Notes under the pieces: generated by a model
Databases searched by the model: none
What the model was told of the DNA's origin: nothing
What the model saw: the letters and a program-made list of their open reading frames with translations, nothing else
Source of the DNA: AP-15 sp963702685
GTDB taxonomy: Bacteria; Pseudomonadota; Alphaproteobacteria; ATCC43930; CGMCC-115725
Reading direction: 5' to 3'
Assembly (NCBI GenBank): GCA_963702685.1
Contig: CAVPDQ010000001.1
Span: forward strand, 244,188-308,187
Length of the DNA: 64,000 bases
Shown here: positions 44,089 to 54,147 of the stretch, piece after piece
Numbering within the stretch: the stretch's first letter is position 1
Layout: each line of letters starts with the position of its first letter
Program-made: the position numbers and the translations under genes

Positions 44089-47000
44089 GCCCGTCGCGGC
44101 TTTTTATCCTGCGCCCGGTGGCGACGACGCTCTTGATGGCGGCGATCGTGCTGGTCGGGCTCTTTGCCTACCGGTTTCTGCCGCTCTCGGCGCTGCCGCA
44201 GGTCGATTACCCGACGATCCAGGTCGAGACCTTTTATCCGGGTGCCAGCCCCGATGTGATGACCTCGTCGGTGACGGCCCCGCTCGAAGTGCAATTGGGC
44301 CAGATGCCGGGGCTGAACCAGATGTCCTCGGTGAGCTCCGCCGGGGCCTCGGTCATCACCTTGCAGTTCAGCCTCGACCTCACCCTCGACGCGGCCGAGC
44401 AGGAGGTCCAGGCGGCGATCAACGCGGCCGGCAACCTGTTGCCGTCGGACCTTCCGGCACCCCCAATCTACGCCAAGGTCAACCCCGCCGACGCGCCGGT
44501 CCTGACCCTGGCGTTGACCTCCAAGACCCTGCCGCTGACCGATGTCGAGGACCTCGCCGACACGCGGCTCGCGCAAAAGATTTCGCAATTGCCCGGGGTC
44601 GGCCTCGTCAGCATCAGCGGCGGCAACCGGCCGGCAGTGCGCATCCAGGCGAACAATTTGCAGCTCGCCGCCTACGGCCTCAACATCGACAATCTGCGCA
44701 CGACCCTGGCCAACGCCAATGTCAACACGCCCAAAGGCAATTTCGACGGGCCGAGCCGCGCCTACACGATCAATGCCAACGACCAGATCAGGAACGCCAA
44801 GGATTACGACGATCTCGTCGTCGCCTACCGGGACGGCGCCCCGGTTTACCTCAGGGATGTGGCCAAGGCCGCAAACGCCGCCGAGAACACCAAGCTCGCC
44901 GCATGGATGAACGCCGAGCCGGCGATCATCGTCAATATCCAGCGCCAGCCGGGCGCTAATGTCATCGCCGTCGTCGACGGCATCCAGAAATTGCTGCCGC
45001 AGCTAAAGGCGTCGTTGCCGGCGGCGGTCGATGTCGCGGTATTGACCGACCGGACGACGACGATCCGCGCCTCGGTCGCCGATGTCGAGTTTGAGCTCGT
45101 GCTCGCGGTGCTGCTCGTCGTCGCCGTGATCTTTCTCTTTTTGCGCAGCCCGTCGGCAACCTTGATCCCGAGCCTGTCGGTGCCGCTCTCTTTGGTCGGC
45201 ACCTTGGGGGTCATGTACCTCTTCGGGTTCAGCCTCAACAATTTGTCGCTGATGGCATTGACGATCGCCACCGGCTTTGTTGTCGACGACGCGATCGTCA
45301 TGATCGAGAACATCTCGCGCTATATCGAGATGGGCGACCCGCCGCTCGAAGCGGCGCTCAAAGGCTCGGAGCAGATCGGCTTTACGATCATCTCGCTGAC
45401 CGTGTCGCTGATCGCGGTCTTGATCCCGCTCCTCTTTATGCCCGATGTGGTGGGGCGCCTCTTCCGCGAGTTCGCCATCACGCTCGCGGTTACCATCGTG
45501 ATTTCGGCGGTCGTGGCGCTCACTCTGGTGCCGATGATGTGCGCGCGCATCCTGCGCCATCAGCCGCCGCAGGAAATGTCGTGGATCGCGCGCAAAAGCC
45601 AGGAATGGTTCGATGCGATGATCGCCCAATACGGCCGCGGGCTCGATTGGGTGCTCGACCACCAGCCGCTGACCTTGCTCGTCGCCGTGGCAACCCTGGC
45701 GCTTACGGTTTTTCTCTATGTCGTGATTCCGAAAGGGTTTTTCCCGATCCAGGACACCGGGCTGATCCAGGGGATTTCGGTCGCCTCGCCGTCGGTCTCG
45801 TTTGCCGCGATGGCGGAGCGCCAGCAGGCGCTCGCCGCTGCCGTGCTCGACGATCCCGATGTCGTGAGCCTCTCTTCGTTTATCGGCGTCGACGGCACCA
45901 ACACGACATTGAACAGCGGCCGGATGCTGATCAATTTGAAGCCGCGCGACGAGCGCCGGCTGTCGGCGAGCGACGTGATCCGGCGGCTCGAGCGCGAGAC
46001 CGCCAAGGTCCCCGGCATCACCCTCTACATGCAGCCGGTGCAGGATTTGACGATCGACGCGACGGTCAGCCGCTCGCAATACCAGCTTGCGCTGGAAGAC
46101 GCGAACCCGGACGAATTCGCGACCTGGGTGCCAAAGCTGCTGCAACGGCTGCAGCAGGTGCCGGAGCTCGAAGACGTCGCCAGCACCTTTGCCCAGAACG
46201 GGCTTTCCGCCTATGTCGATATCGACCGCGCGACCGCCGCGCGCTTTGGCATCACCCCGGCGACCGTCGATAACGCGCTCTACAATTCGTTCGGCCAGCG
46301 CATCGTCTCGACGATCTTTACCCAGTCGAACCAGTACCGCGTGATCCTCGAAGCCGACCCATTGATGCAGCAGTCGCTGTCGGCGCTCGGCTCGATCTAT
46401 CTGCCGTCCTCGACCGCAGCCAACGGCCAGGTGCCGTTGTCGGCGATCGCCAAGGTCGAGCAGCAGACGGCACCGATGGAGATCGACCATCTGGGCCAAT
46501 TCCCCTCGACAATGGTGTCGTTCAACTTGGCGCCCGGCGCCTCGCTCGGTCAGGCGGTCGATGCGATCACGGCGGCCGAGCGCGAGATCGGCATGCCGGC
46601 GAGCATGATCACCGTGTTCCAGGGAGCGGCACTCGCGTTCCAGGCCGCGCTCGGCAACGAATTGATCCTGATCCTCGCCGCCATCGTCACCGTCTACATC
46701 GTGCTGGGCGTGCTCTATGAGAGCTTTATCCACCCGGTGACGATCCTTTCGACCCTGCCCTCGGCCGGGGTCGGCGCCTTGCTGGCGTTGATGATCGACG
46801 GCAGCGATTTGTCGGTGATCGCGATCATCGGCATCATCCTGTTGATCGGCATCGTCAAAAAGAACGCGATCATGATGGTGGATTTCGCCCTCGATGCCGA
46901 GCGCAACGAGGGGAAGCCGCCGCGCGAGGCGATCCGCCAGGCGTGCCTCCTGCGCTTTCGCCCGATCCTGATGACGACGATGGCGGCCCTCTTTGCCGCC

Positions 47001-47189
47001 CTGCCGCTGATGCTCGGCACCGGCACCGGATCGGAGCTGCGCCATCCTTTGGGTGTGACGATCGTCGGTGGGCTGATCGTGAGCCAATTGCTGACCCTGT
47101 TCACGACACCCGTCATCTATCTCGCTTTTGACCGGCTGGGGCGTTTCCTGCGCCCGGGCGCCGTGCGCCCGCAGGGTGCGCTGTCGTGA
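44085..47189 (+). CDS. RND efflux transporter (MdtB-like), first subunit
   Basis: 1034 residues from GTG 44085, which overlaps the adaptor stop (GTGA). It is an inner-membrane proton-driven pump of the HAE1/AcrB family. The start LRPVATTLLMAAIVLVGLFAYRFLPLSALPQVDYPTIQV is typical. The proton-relay acids are in GFVVDDAIVMIENISR and IGIVKKNAIMMVDFAL. LPSAGVGALLALM and similar blocks mark the transmembrane halves. Two consecutive RND subunits after one adaptor match MdtABC, where B and C form mixed trimers. The gene ends inside a tandem duplication shared with the next gene's start. Confidence 0.94.
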   Translation: MSPSRLFILRPVATTLLMAAIVLVGLFAYRFLPLSALPQVDYPTIQVETFYPGASPDVMTSSVTAPLEVQLGQMPGLNQMSSVSSAGASVITLQFSLDLTLDAAEQEVQAAINAAGNLLPSDLPAPPIYAKVNPADAPVLTLALTSKTLPLTDVEDLADTRLAQKISQLPGVGLVSISGGNRPAVRIQANNLQLAAYGLNIDNLRTTLANANVNTPKGNFDGPSRAYTINANDQIRNAKDYDDLVVAYRDGAPVYLRDVAKAANAAENTKLAAWMNAEPAIIVNIQRQPGANVIAVVDGIQKLLPQLKASLPAAVDVAVLTDRTTTIRASVADVEFELVLAVLLVVAVIFLFLRSPSATLIPSLSVPLSLVGTLGVMYLFGFSLNNLSLMALTIATGFVVDDAIVMIENISRYIEMGDPPLEAALKGSEQIGFTIISLTVSLIAVLIPLLFMPDVVGRLFREFAITLAVTIVISAVVALTLVPMMCARILRHQPPQEMSWIARKSQEWFDAMIAQYGRGLDWVLDHQPLTLLVAVATLALTVFLYVVIPKGFFPIQDTGLIQGISVASPSVSFAAMAERQQALAAAVLDDPDVVSLSSFIGVDGTNTTLNSGRMLINLKPRDERRLSASDVIRRLERETAKVPGITLYMQPVQDLTIDATVSRSQYQLALEDANPDEFATWVPKLLQRLQQVPELEDVASTFAQNGLSAYVDIDRATAARFGITPATVDNALYNSFGQRIVSTIFTQSNQYRVILEADPLMQQSLSALGSIYLPSSTAANGQVPLSAIAKVEQQTAPMEIDHLGQFPSTMVSFNLAPGASLGQAVDAITAAEREIGMPASMITVFQGAALAFQAALGNELILILAAIVTVYIVLGVLYESFIHPVTILSTLPSAGVGALLALMIDGSDLSVIAIIGIILLIGIVKKNAIMMVDFALDAERNEGKPPREAIRQACLLRFRPILMTTMAALFAALPLMLGTGTGSELRHPLGVTIVGGLIVSQLLTLFTTPVIYLAFDRLGRFLRPGAVRPQGALS

Positions 47190-47283
47190 ACCCGTCGGCG
47201 CCCTTTATCCGGCGCCCGGTCGCCGTGCGCCCGCAGGGTGCCGTGCCGTGAACCCGTCGGCGCCGTTTATCCGGCGCCCGGTC
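47160..47283 (+). repeat. 62-bp tandem duplication across the RND1/RND2 junction
   Basis: Copy 1 is 47160-47221 and copy 2 is 47222-47283; they differ at four positions. Each copy carries the end sequence of the first RND gene, a GTG start and the first twelve codons of an RND subunit (NPSAPFIRRPV). The result is an extra start-stop module between the two pump genes. Confidence 0.85.
47186..47251 (+). other. 21-codon mini-ORF created by the duplication
   Basis: GTG at 47186 overlaps the RND1 stop. It encodes MNPSAPFIRRPVAVRPQGAVP and ends with TGA at 47249-47251, which in turn overlaps the GTG of the second RND gene. Thus both junctions are GTGA. The peptide repeats the N-terminus of RND2 and the C-terminus of RND1. 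It may pass ribosomes along between the two pump genes; it is probably not a functional protein. Confidence 0.55.
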
Positions 47284-50200
47284 GCGACCACGCTGTTGAC
47301 GATCGGGATCGCGCTCGCCGGGTTTGTTGCCTACCTGAAGCTGCCGGTTGCTCCCCTGCCGCAGGTCGATTTCCCGACGATCTCGGTCTATGCGTCGATG
47401 CCGGGGGCGAGCCCGGACACCATGGCGGCGACCGTGACGACGCCGCTCGAGCGCCATCTGGGCGTCATCGCCGACGTCAGCGAGATGACCTCGTCGAGCA
47501 CCGTCGGCTCGTCCCGGATCACGCTCCAATTCGGGCTCGACCGCGATATCGACGGAGCGGCGCGCGACGTGCAGGCGGCGATCAACGCCGCCCGCGTCGA
47601 TCTGCCGACGAGCCTGCGGCAGAACCCGCGGTACCGCAAGGTCAACCCGGCCGACGCGCCGATCGCGATCCTGTCGATGAGCTCGGCCACCTTGACCCGC
47701 GGCCAGATCTACGACGCCGCCTCGACCGTCATGCAGCAGGCCTTGTCGCAGATCGAGGGCATCGGCCAGGTCGGGATCAGCGGCAGCTCGCTGCCGGCGG
47801 TGCGGGTCGAATTGAACCCGAATGCGCTCTTCAAATACGGGATCGGGCTCGAGGACGTGCGCGCGGCGCTCGCCTCGGCCAATGCCCACAGCCCCAAGGG
47901 TGCGGTCGAGGAGGGCGACCGCCGGCTCCAAATCTACACCAACGACCAGGCGACCAAGGCATCGCAATACCGCTCGCTGGTGATCGCCTACCGCAACGGC
48001 GCGGCGGTCCGGCTCAGCGATGTCGCCGAGGTCGTCGAACTCGGTCGAAAACCTGCGCAACCAGGGGCTCTCGAACGGCGAGCCCGCGGTCCTCGTCATC
48101 CTCTATCGGCAGCCCGGCGCCAACATCATCGACACGGTGGACCGGGTCAAAGCGATCCTGCCGCAGCTCAGGGCGTCGATCCCGCACGCCATCGACGTGA
48201 CCCTGACGATGGACCGCACGACGACGATCCGCACCTCGCTGCACGATGTCGAGCGCGCATTGGTGATCGCCGTCTGCCTGGTGATCCTCGTCGTCTTTCT
48301 GTTCTTGCGCAATTTGCGCGCGACCTTGATCCCGAGCGTGGCGGTGCCGGTGTCGCTGATCGGCACCTTTGGCGCGATGTATTTGCTGGGCTACAGCCTC
48401 GACAATTTGTCGCTGATGGCGCTGACGGTCTCGACCGGGTTTGTCGTCGATGACGCGATCGTGGTGCTCGAAAACATCACCCGCCACATCGAAGCCGGCA
48501 TGACGCGGATGGAGGCGGCCTTGCTCGGCGCCCGCGAGGTCGGGTTCACCGTGTTGTCGATGAGCCTCTCCCTGATCGCGGTGTTTGTGCCGATCCTCTT
48601 GATGGGCGGGATCGTCGGGCGCCTCTTCCGCGAATTCGCGATGACCTTGTCGGTGGCGATCCTGATATCGCTCGTCGTGTCGCTGACGACGACGCCGATG
48701 ATGTGCGCCTATCTGCTCGACAATCGGCGCGATCCAAAGCACGGACGGGTCTACCGGATGGGCGAGCGCGCGTTCGATGCAGTGCTCCGCGCTACGACCG
48801 CTCGCTGCGCGTGGCGTTGCGCTGGCCGGGCCTCGTCATGCTGAGCCTCGGGGCGACGATCGTGCTCGCGATTTATTTGTTCACGATCATTCCCAAGGGT
48901 TTTTTTCCGCAGCAGGACACCGGGCGGATGATCGGCGGCGTTCAGGCCGACCAGAGCATTTCGTTTCAGCTGATGGAAAAAAAGCTGACCCAGTTTATCG
49001 ACATCATCCGCGCCGATCCGGCGGTGGAAAACATCGTCGGCTTTACCGGCGGCGGGCAGACCAATTCCGGCTTTGTCTTTGTCGTGCTGAAGCCGTTGTC
49101 GGAGCGCAAGCTGTCGGTCGGGCAGGTGATCGGCCGGCTGCGCGGCAAGCTCAACCAGGTCGCCGGCGCGCGGCTCTTTCTGCAGGCGGCGCAAGACATC
49201 CGGGTCGGCGGCCGGCAGAGCAATGCAGAATACCAATATTCGTTGCAAGGCGACGATACGAAGACAATGTTCGAATGGGCGCCCAAGGTCGAGGCGGCGT
49301 TGCAAAAGGTCAAGGAGATCACCGAGGTCAACCTCGACCAGCAGCAAAAGGGCCTCGAAACCGAGCTGATCATCGACCGCGCCACCGCCTCGCGGCTCGG
49401 GCTGACGGTGAGCCAGATCGACAACACGCTGTACGATGCGTTTGGCCAGCGGCAGGTCTCGGTGATCTACATGCCGCGCAACCAATATCATGTGGTCATG
49501 GAGGTGGCGCCGCGGTTCTGGCAAACCCCGGAAACATTAAAGGAGGTCTATGTCAGCACCAGCGGCGGCGCGGTCGGCGGGACGCAAGCGACCAACGCGC
49601 TCGCCGGCACAGTCGCGGCAAAGACGCCGGCAAAAGCGGCGAGCACGGCCGCCACCACCGCCGCGCAGATCGCCGGCGATACCCAGCGCAATCTGGTCAA
49701 CAACGCGCTCGCCAACACCGGCCGCACCGCCACCTCGACCGGGGCCGCGGTCAGCACCGCGCAAGAGACCATGGTGCCGCTCTCCGCCGTCAGCCATTTC
49801 GGCCCCGGCAACACGCCGCTCGCGGTCAATCACCAGGGCCTCTTTGTCGCCGCGACGATCTCGTTCAACCTGGCGCCGGGGGTGTCGCTGGGCGAGGCGC
49901 AGCAGGCGATTACCGCGGCGGTCGATGGTCTCGACATGCCGGCGACGATTCATGGCGGGTTTCAGGGCACGGCCAAGGTGTTCGAGGAATCGCTGGCCAA
50001 CGAGCCGATGCTGATCGCGGCGGCGCTGATCGCGGTCTATGTGGTGCTGGGCGTGCTGTACGAGAGCTATGTCCACCCGTTGACGATCCTCTCGACCCTG
50101 CCCTCGGCGGGGGTGGGCGCGGTGCTGGCGCTGATCGTGACCGGCACCGAATTCAGCATCATCGCGCTGATCGGCGTCATCCTGCTGATCGGCATCGTCA

Positions 50201-50559
50201 AAAAGAACGCGATCATGATGATCGACTTCGCGCTCGACGCCGAGCGCACCCTGGGGCTGAATTCGCGCGAAGCGATCTACGAGGCGTGCCTCAAGCGGTT
50301 TCGCCCGATCATGATGACGACATTGGCGGCGATGCTCGGCGCGATGCCGTTGGCGATCGGTTTTGGCGAAGGCGCCGAATTGCGCCGGCCGCTCGGCGTC
50401 GCCATCGTCGGCGGGCTCGTCGTCAGCCAGCTCCTGACGCTCTACACGACCCCGGTCATCTACCTCTATCTCGACCGCTACCGCCTTTGGGCGCTGCGGC
50501 GCTGGCGCGCCGGGCTGCGCCATCTCGGCGCCGGCCACGCCGCCCAGCCCGGCGAATGA
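47248..50559 (+). pseudogene. RND efflux transporter (MdtC-like), second subunit, two frame changes
   Basis: From GTG 47248 the first frame gives NPSAPFIRRPVATTLLTIG and continues to DVAEVVEL near 48040. A second frame starts at VENLRNQGLSNG and runs through GFVVDDAIVVLENITR to FDAVL near 48790. The third resumes at RYDRSLRVALRWPG and ends at 50559 with IGIVKKNAIMMIDFAL. The total is about 1,100 residues. Between VYVSTSGG and MVPLSAVSHF it has an extra Ala/Thr/Asn-rich stretch of about 65 residues compared with the first subunit. Otherwise it has all HAE1 landmarks. Confidence 0.85.
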
Positions 50560-50607
50560 CGGCGGACTCGAAGTCGCGCTCCCGACGCCGGCTCGGAGGC
50601 TCGCCCA

Positions 50608-50730
50608 CCTCACCCTCCCGCTTCGCGGGTCCCTCCCTCCCCCCGAGGGGCGAAAAAAGGATGGATGCGCGGGTCGGCCTCTGTGGAATTCCCTCTCCGC
50701 CCTTGGGGGCGGAGAGGGTCGGGGTGAGGC
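50608..50730. repeat. dispersed CCTCACCC/GGGGTGAGG repeat with hairpin
   Basis: CCCTCTCCGCCC (50691-50702) pairs with GGGCGGAGAGGG (50707-50718), followed by GGGGTGAGG. A first unit CCACCTCACCCTCCCGC starts near 50608. It is the same family as at 1922 and 40608. It lies between the second RND gene and the outer-membrane factor gene inside the operon, so it may reduce downstream expression. Confidence 0.65.
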
Positions 50731-50751
50731 GGGGATTCCAGAGCCCGTGCC

Positions 50752-52281
50752 GTGTCGCACCGGTCGGGGAGCAGATGGGCTGTTGCGGCCCTCCTCACGC
50801 TTGCCGCCTGCACCGTCGGGCCCGATTACCAGCGGCCGGCGGCGCCGGTCCCGGCGCGCTACAAGGAGGCCGCGGCTGCGGCGGGCTGGGCGGTGGCCCA
50901 GCCGGTCGATGCGATGGTCCGCGGCGCCTGGTGGCGGGTCTATAACGACCCGGTGCTCGATCGCCTGGAGCGCCGGATCGACATCTCGAACCAGAATTTG
51001 AAGGCCGCCGAGGCTGCTTACCGTCAAGCGGAATGGCTGGTGGCGCAGGCGCGCGCCGGGTTTTTCCCGACCGGGACGGTGAACGCGTCGGGTCAACGCG
51101 CGCTCGGCAGCGGCGGCGGTTCGAGCGCTTCCGGCACCGGTGCCGGCGGGGGAGGGGGCGGCACCGGGAAGATCATCGATTTTTTCAGCGTCTCGGCAGC
51201 GGCGAGCTGGACCCCCGATCTGTGGGGCCAGATCCGCCGCATGGTCGAGAGCCAGGTGGCGAGCGCGCAGGCGAGCGCCGGCGACCTCGCCAATGCCCGC
51301 CTCTCGGCGCAGGGCCAGCTCGCCACCGACTATCTGCAATTGCGCGTCGCCGACGAGCTGAAACGGCTGCTCGATGCCTCGGCGGCGGCTTTTGCCGAGT
51401 CGCTGCGCATCACCAGAAACCAATACGCCGCCGGCATCGCCGCGCAATCGGACGTGTCGCAGGCCGAGGCGCAATTGCAGAGCACGCAAGCGCAGGCGAT
51501 CGCGGTCGGGGTGACGCGGGCGCAGCTCGATCACGCCATCGCGGTGCTGATCGGCGTGCCGCCGGCGGAGTTGTCGATCGCCCCCACCGATGTCGCGGCT
51601 GCGGTGCCGGCGATCCCGGGCGGGGTGCCCTCGGCATTGCTCGAGCGGCGCCCGGACATCGCTGCGGCCGAGCGCATCATGGCTGCGGCCAATGCCCAGA
51701 TCGGTGTCGCCGAGGCGGCGTTTTTCCCGACGGTCACACTTTCCGCCGATGCCGGAGAAGCCGCGATTTCGCTGGCGAAGCTCGTCAGCGCCTCGGGCCG
51801 GTTCTGGTCGTTCGGCGGGAATGTGGTCGAGACCGTGTTCGATGCGGGCGCACGCAACGCCGCGGTGCAACAGGCGCGCGCCGTTTACGACCAGGATGTC
51901 GCGGATTACCGGCAGACCGTGCTGAGCGCATTTCAGCAGGTCGAGGACCAGCTCGCCGCATTGCGCATCCTGGCGCAGCAGGCGGTGGCGCAGGATGCCG
52001 CGGTCGCCGCCGCGCGCGAGGCCGAGCGGGTCCTCAACAACCAATACCTCGCCGGCACCGTCGCCTATACCAGCGTCGTCGTCGCCCAGCAGACGGCGCT
52101 GAGCGACGCCGAGGCCGCGCTCAACATCCGCCAGAGCCGGCTCGTCGCCAGCGCCGCGCTGATCCAGGCATTGGGCGGCGGCTGGAACGCGAGCGAGTTG
52201 CCGACCCGTGCGCACATCGACACCGCGGCGCCGCTCGACTTCAACCCGCTGCCGCCCTCCGACGCCTTTGGCCGCCGCTGA
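50752..52281 (+). CDS. outer-membrane efflux lipoprotein (NodT/OprM family)
   Basis: 509 residues from GTG 50752. A lipoprotein signal ends LTLAAC, followed by TVGPDYQRP, the classic start of NodT/OprM factors. Two long helical halves carry the family pattern: TDYLQLRVADEL and LERRPDIAAAERIMAAANAQIGVAEAAFFPTVTL, then LSAFQQVEDQLAALRILAQQ. A Gly/Ser-rich loop (about residues 125-142) is inserted in the first half. It forms the exit duct for the preceding adaptor and pumps. The gap to the RND gene contains a repeat. Confidence 0.93.
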   Translation: MSHRSGSRWAVAALLTLAACTVGPDYQRPAAPVPARYKEAAAAAGWAVAQPVDAMVRGAWWRVYNDPVLDRLERRIDISNQNLKAAEAAYRQAEWLVAQARAGFFPTGTVNASGQRALGSGGGSSASGTGAGGGGGGTGKIIDFFSVSAAASWTPDLWGQIRRMVESQVASAQASAGDLANARLSAQGQLATDYLQLRVADELKRLLDASAAAFAESLRITRNQYAAGIAAQSDVSQAEAQLQSTQAQAIAVGVTRAQLDHAIAVLIGVPPAELSIAPTDVAAAVPAIPGGVPSALLERRPDIAAAERIMAAANAQIGVAEAAFFPTVTLSADAGEAAISLAKLVSASGRFWSFGGNVVETVFDAGARNAAVQQARAVYDQDVADYRQTVLSAFQQVEDQLAALRILAQQAVAQDAAVAAAREAERVLNNQYLAGTVAYTSVVVAQQTALSDAEAALNIRQSRLVASAALIQALGGGWNASELPTRAHIDTAAPLDFNPLPPSDAFGRR

Positions 52282-52428
52282 GCGGCCCGGCGGCTCGGGG
52301 CTGGTTTGATGCTCGGGCAGACGGCTCGGGGCCGCCGGCGCCGCGCAGAATCGGCGAAAATTGCGGGAATCCGGGCTGGCGGGAGTGTGCTACGCTTGCT
52401 TTCGGCAAAATGAAAATGGAGACCGGGG

Positions 52429-54037
52429 ATGGCACAGGGATTGACGCGACGCCGTTTTGCGGCCGGTGCCGGAGCGGTGGCGCTGGCGGCGCCGGCATTG
52501 TCGCTCAGGGCGCGGGCGGCGGCGGGCGACAGCAAGGTGATGCGGTTTATTCCGCAATCCGATCTGCGCGTGCTCGACCCGATCTGGACCACCGCTTATG
52601 TCACGCGCAATCACGGCTATATGGTGTTCGACACGCTCTTTGCGCTCGACGACAAGTTCAAGCCGCACCCGCAAATGGTTGGCGACTGGAACGTCTCGCC
52701 CGACAAGCTCAGCTATAATTTCGTCCTGCGCGACGGCCTCAAATTCCATGACGGCCAGCCGGTCCGCGGCATCGACTGCACGACTTCGATAAAGCGCTGG
52801 ATGGCGCGCGACGGGCTCGGCCAGACGCTCGCGACCGTGATCGCCGACATCCAGGGGGGCGACGACAAGAAAGTTCTCGATCAAGCTCAAATCGCCGTTC
52901 CCGGTGCTGATCGACGCGCTCGCCAAGGTGTCGAGCCTCGCCCCCTTCATCATGCCCGAGCGCCTCGCCAAGACCGACCCCTACAAGCAGGTGACCGAGA
53001 TGGTCGGGTCGGGGCCGTTCAAGTTTGTCGCCGCCGAATACCAGCCCGGCAACAAGATCGTCTATCAGAAGAACACCGATTACGTGCCGCGCTCCGAGCC
53101 GCCCAACTGGGCCTCGGGCGGCAAGGTCGTCAAAATCGACCGGGTCGAATGGCACGTCATTCCGGACAACACGACAAAGCTGTCGACGATCGGCAGCGGC
53201 GAAGCCGATTGGTGGGAAAACCCGTCGCCCGACATGTGGCCGGTGCTCGCCAAAAATGCCGATGTGGCGCTCGCGATCGCCGACCCGCTCAAGACCTCGG
53301 GCTGCATCCGCTTCAACTGGCTCTACCCGCCGTTCGACAATGTCAAGATGCGCCAGGCGGTGCAGATGGTCGTCAACCAGGCCGATTTCATGGCGGCCTA
53401 TGCCGGCGACCAGAAAAACTGGAACGTCTGCGCCAGCGTCTATACTTGCGGGACGCCGATGGCGAGCAATGCGGGCTCGACCGCATTGACCGGGAAGCGG
53501 GATTACGAGGCGGCCAAGCAGCTGATCAAGGAGGCCGGCTACAAAGGCGAAAAGATCGTGCTGATGGACGGCGTCGACCAGGCGCTGATCCATGCCGAGG
53601 CGCTGGTGCTGGCGGACGAATTGAAAAAGCTCGGGCTCAACGTCGAATACGTGGCCGCCGATTGGGGGACGGTGGTGACGCGCCGCGCCTCGAAAAAGCC
53701 GCCCGCCGAAGGCGGTTGGAACATTTTCGAAACCGGCTGGGTCGGCGCCGACACGCTCGACCCGTCGGACAACGTCATGCTGCGCGCCAATGGCGACGGC
53801 GCCTGGTTCGGCTGGCCCAAGGACGACCAGCTCGAAGCATTGCGGATGCAGTGGCTCGAAGCCACCGATCTCGAGGACCGCCAGGGGATTGCCGCCAAAT
53901 TGCAGCAGCGCGCCTTCGAAATCGTGCCCTATATCCCGACCGGCCAGTTCGTCAACAAGACCGCCTTCCGCAGCAACATCAAAGGCATCGTCGAATCGCC
54001 GGCCCTTTTCCTGATGTGGAACGTCGAAAAAACCTGA
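52429..54037 (+). pseudogene. ABC substrate-binding protein, peptide/nickel type (SBP_bac_5), one frame change
   Basis: ATG 52429 begins with a Tat-type signal (TRRRFAAGAGAVALAAPAL). The mature protein has the family start VLDPIWTTAYVTRNHGYMVFDTLF and LSYNFVLRDGLKFHDGQPV. The frame breaks near 52870 (in AAGAAAG). Dropping one A restores FSIKLKSPFPVLIDALAKV and the remaining frame to 54037, including GSGPFKFVAAEYQPGNKIVYQKN. The protein would be about 535 residues. It binds peptides or similar solutes. No permease or ATPase genes accompany it. Confidence 0.85.
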
Positions 54038-54050
54038 AGGATAGGTTCAA

Positions 54051-54134
54051 CAATGAGGCGGTGAGACAGCGAGGACAAAATTATTGCGCGCGACGCGCGC
54101 GAAAACCATTGCTCACCGCCTCGCTGCCTCATTG
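54051..54134. terminator. nested inverted repeats between convergent genes
   Basis: CAATGAGGC (54051-54059) pairs with GCCTCATTG (54126-54134). GGCGGTGAG (54057-54065) can pair with CTCACCGCC (54112-54120), and CAGCGAGG (54067-54074) with CCTCGCTG (54119-54126), so alternative stems compete. The middle holds a further perfect hairpin GCGCGCG-A-CGCGCGC (54086-54100). The site lies between the binding-protein and luciferase-like genes, which end toward each other. It is a plausible two-way terminator. Confidence 0.55.
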
Positions 54135-54147
54135 TGGAAATGCATCT

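Noticed and set aside
45003..47087. A 694-codon minus-strand frame inside the first RND gene
   Set aside because: Asp/Arg/His-rich mirror of a highly conserved transporter.
49537..52215. An 892-codon minus-strand frame over the end of RND2 and the outer-membrane factor gene
   Set aside because: It crosses a gene boundary and a repeat, and both plus-strand genes are conserved.
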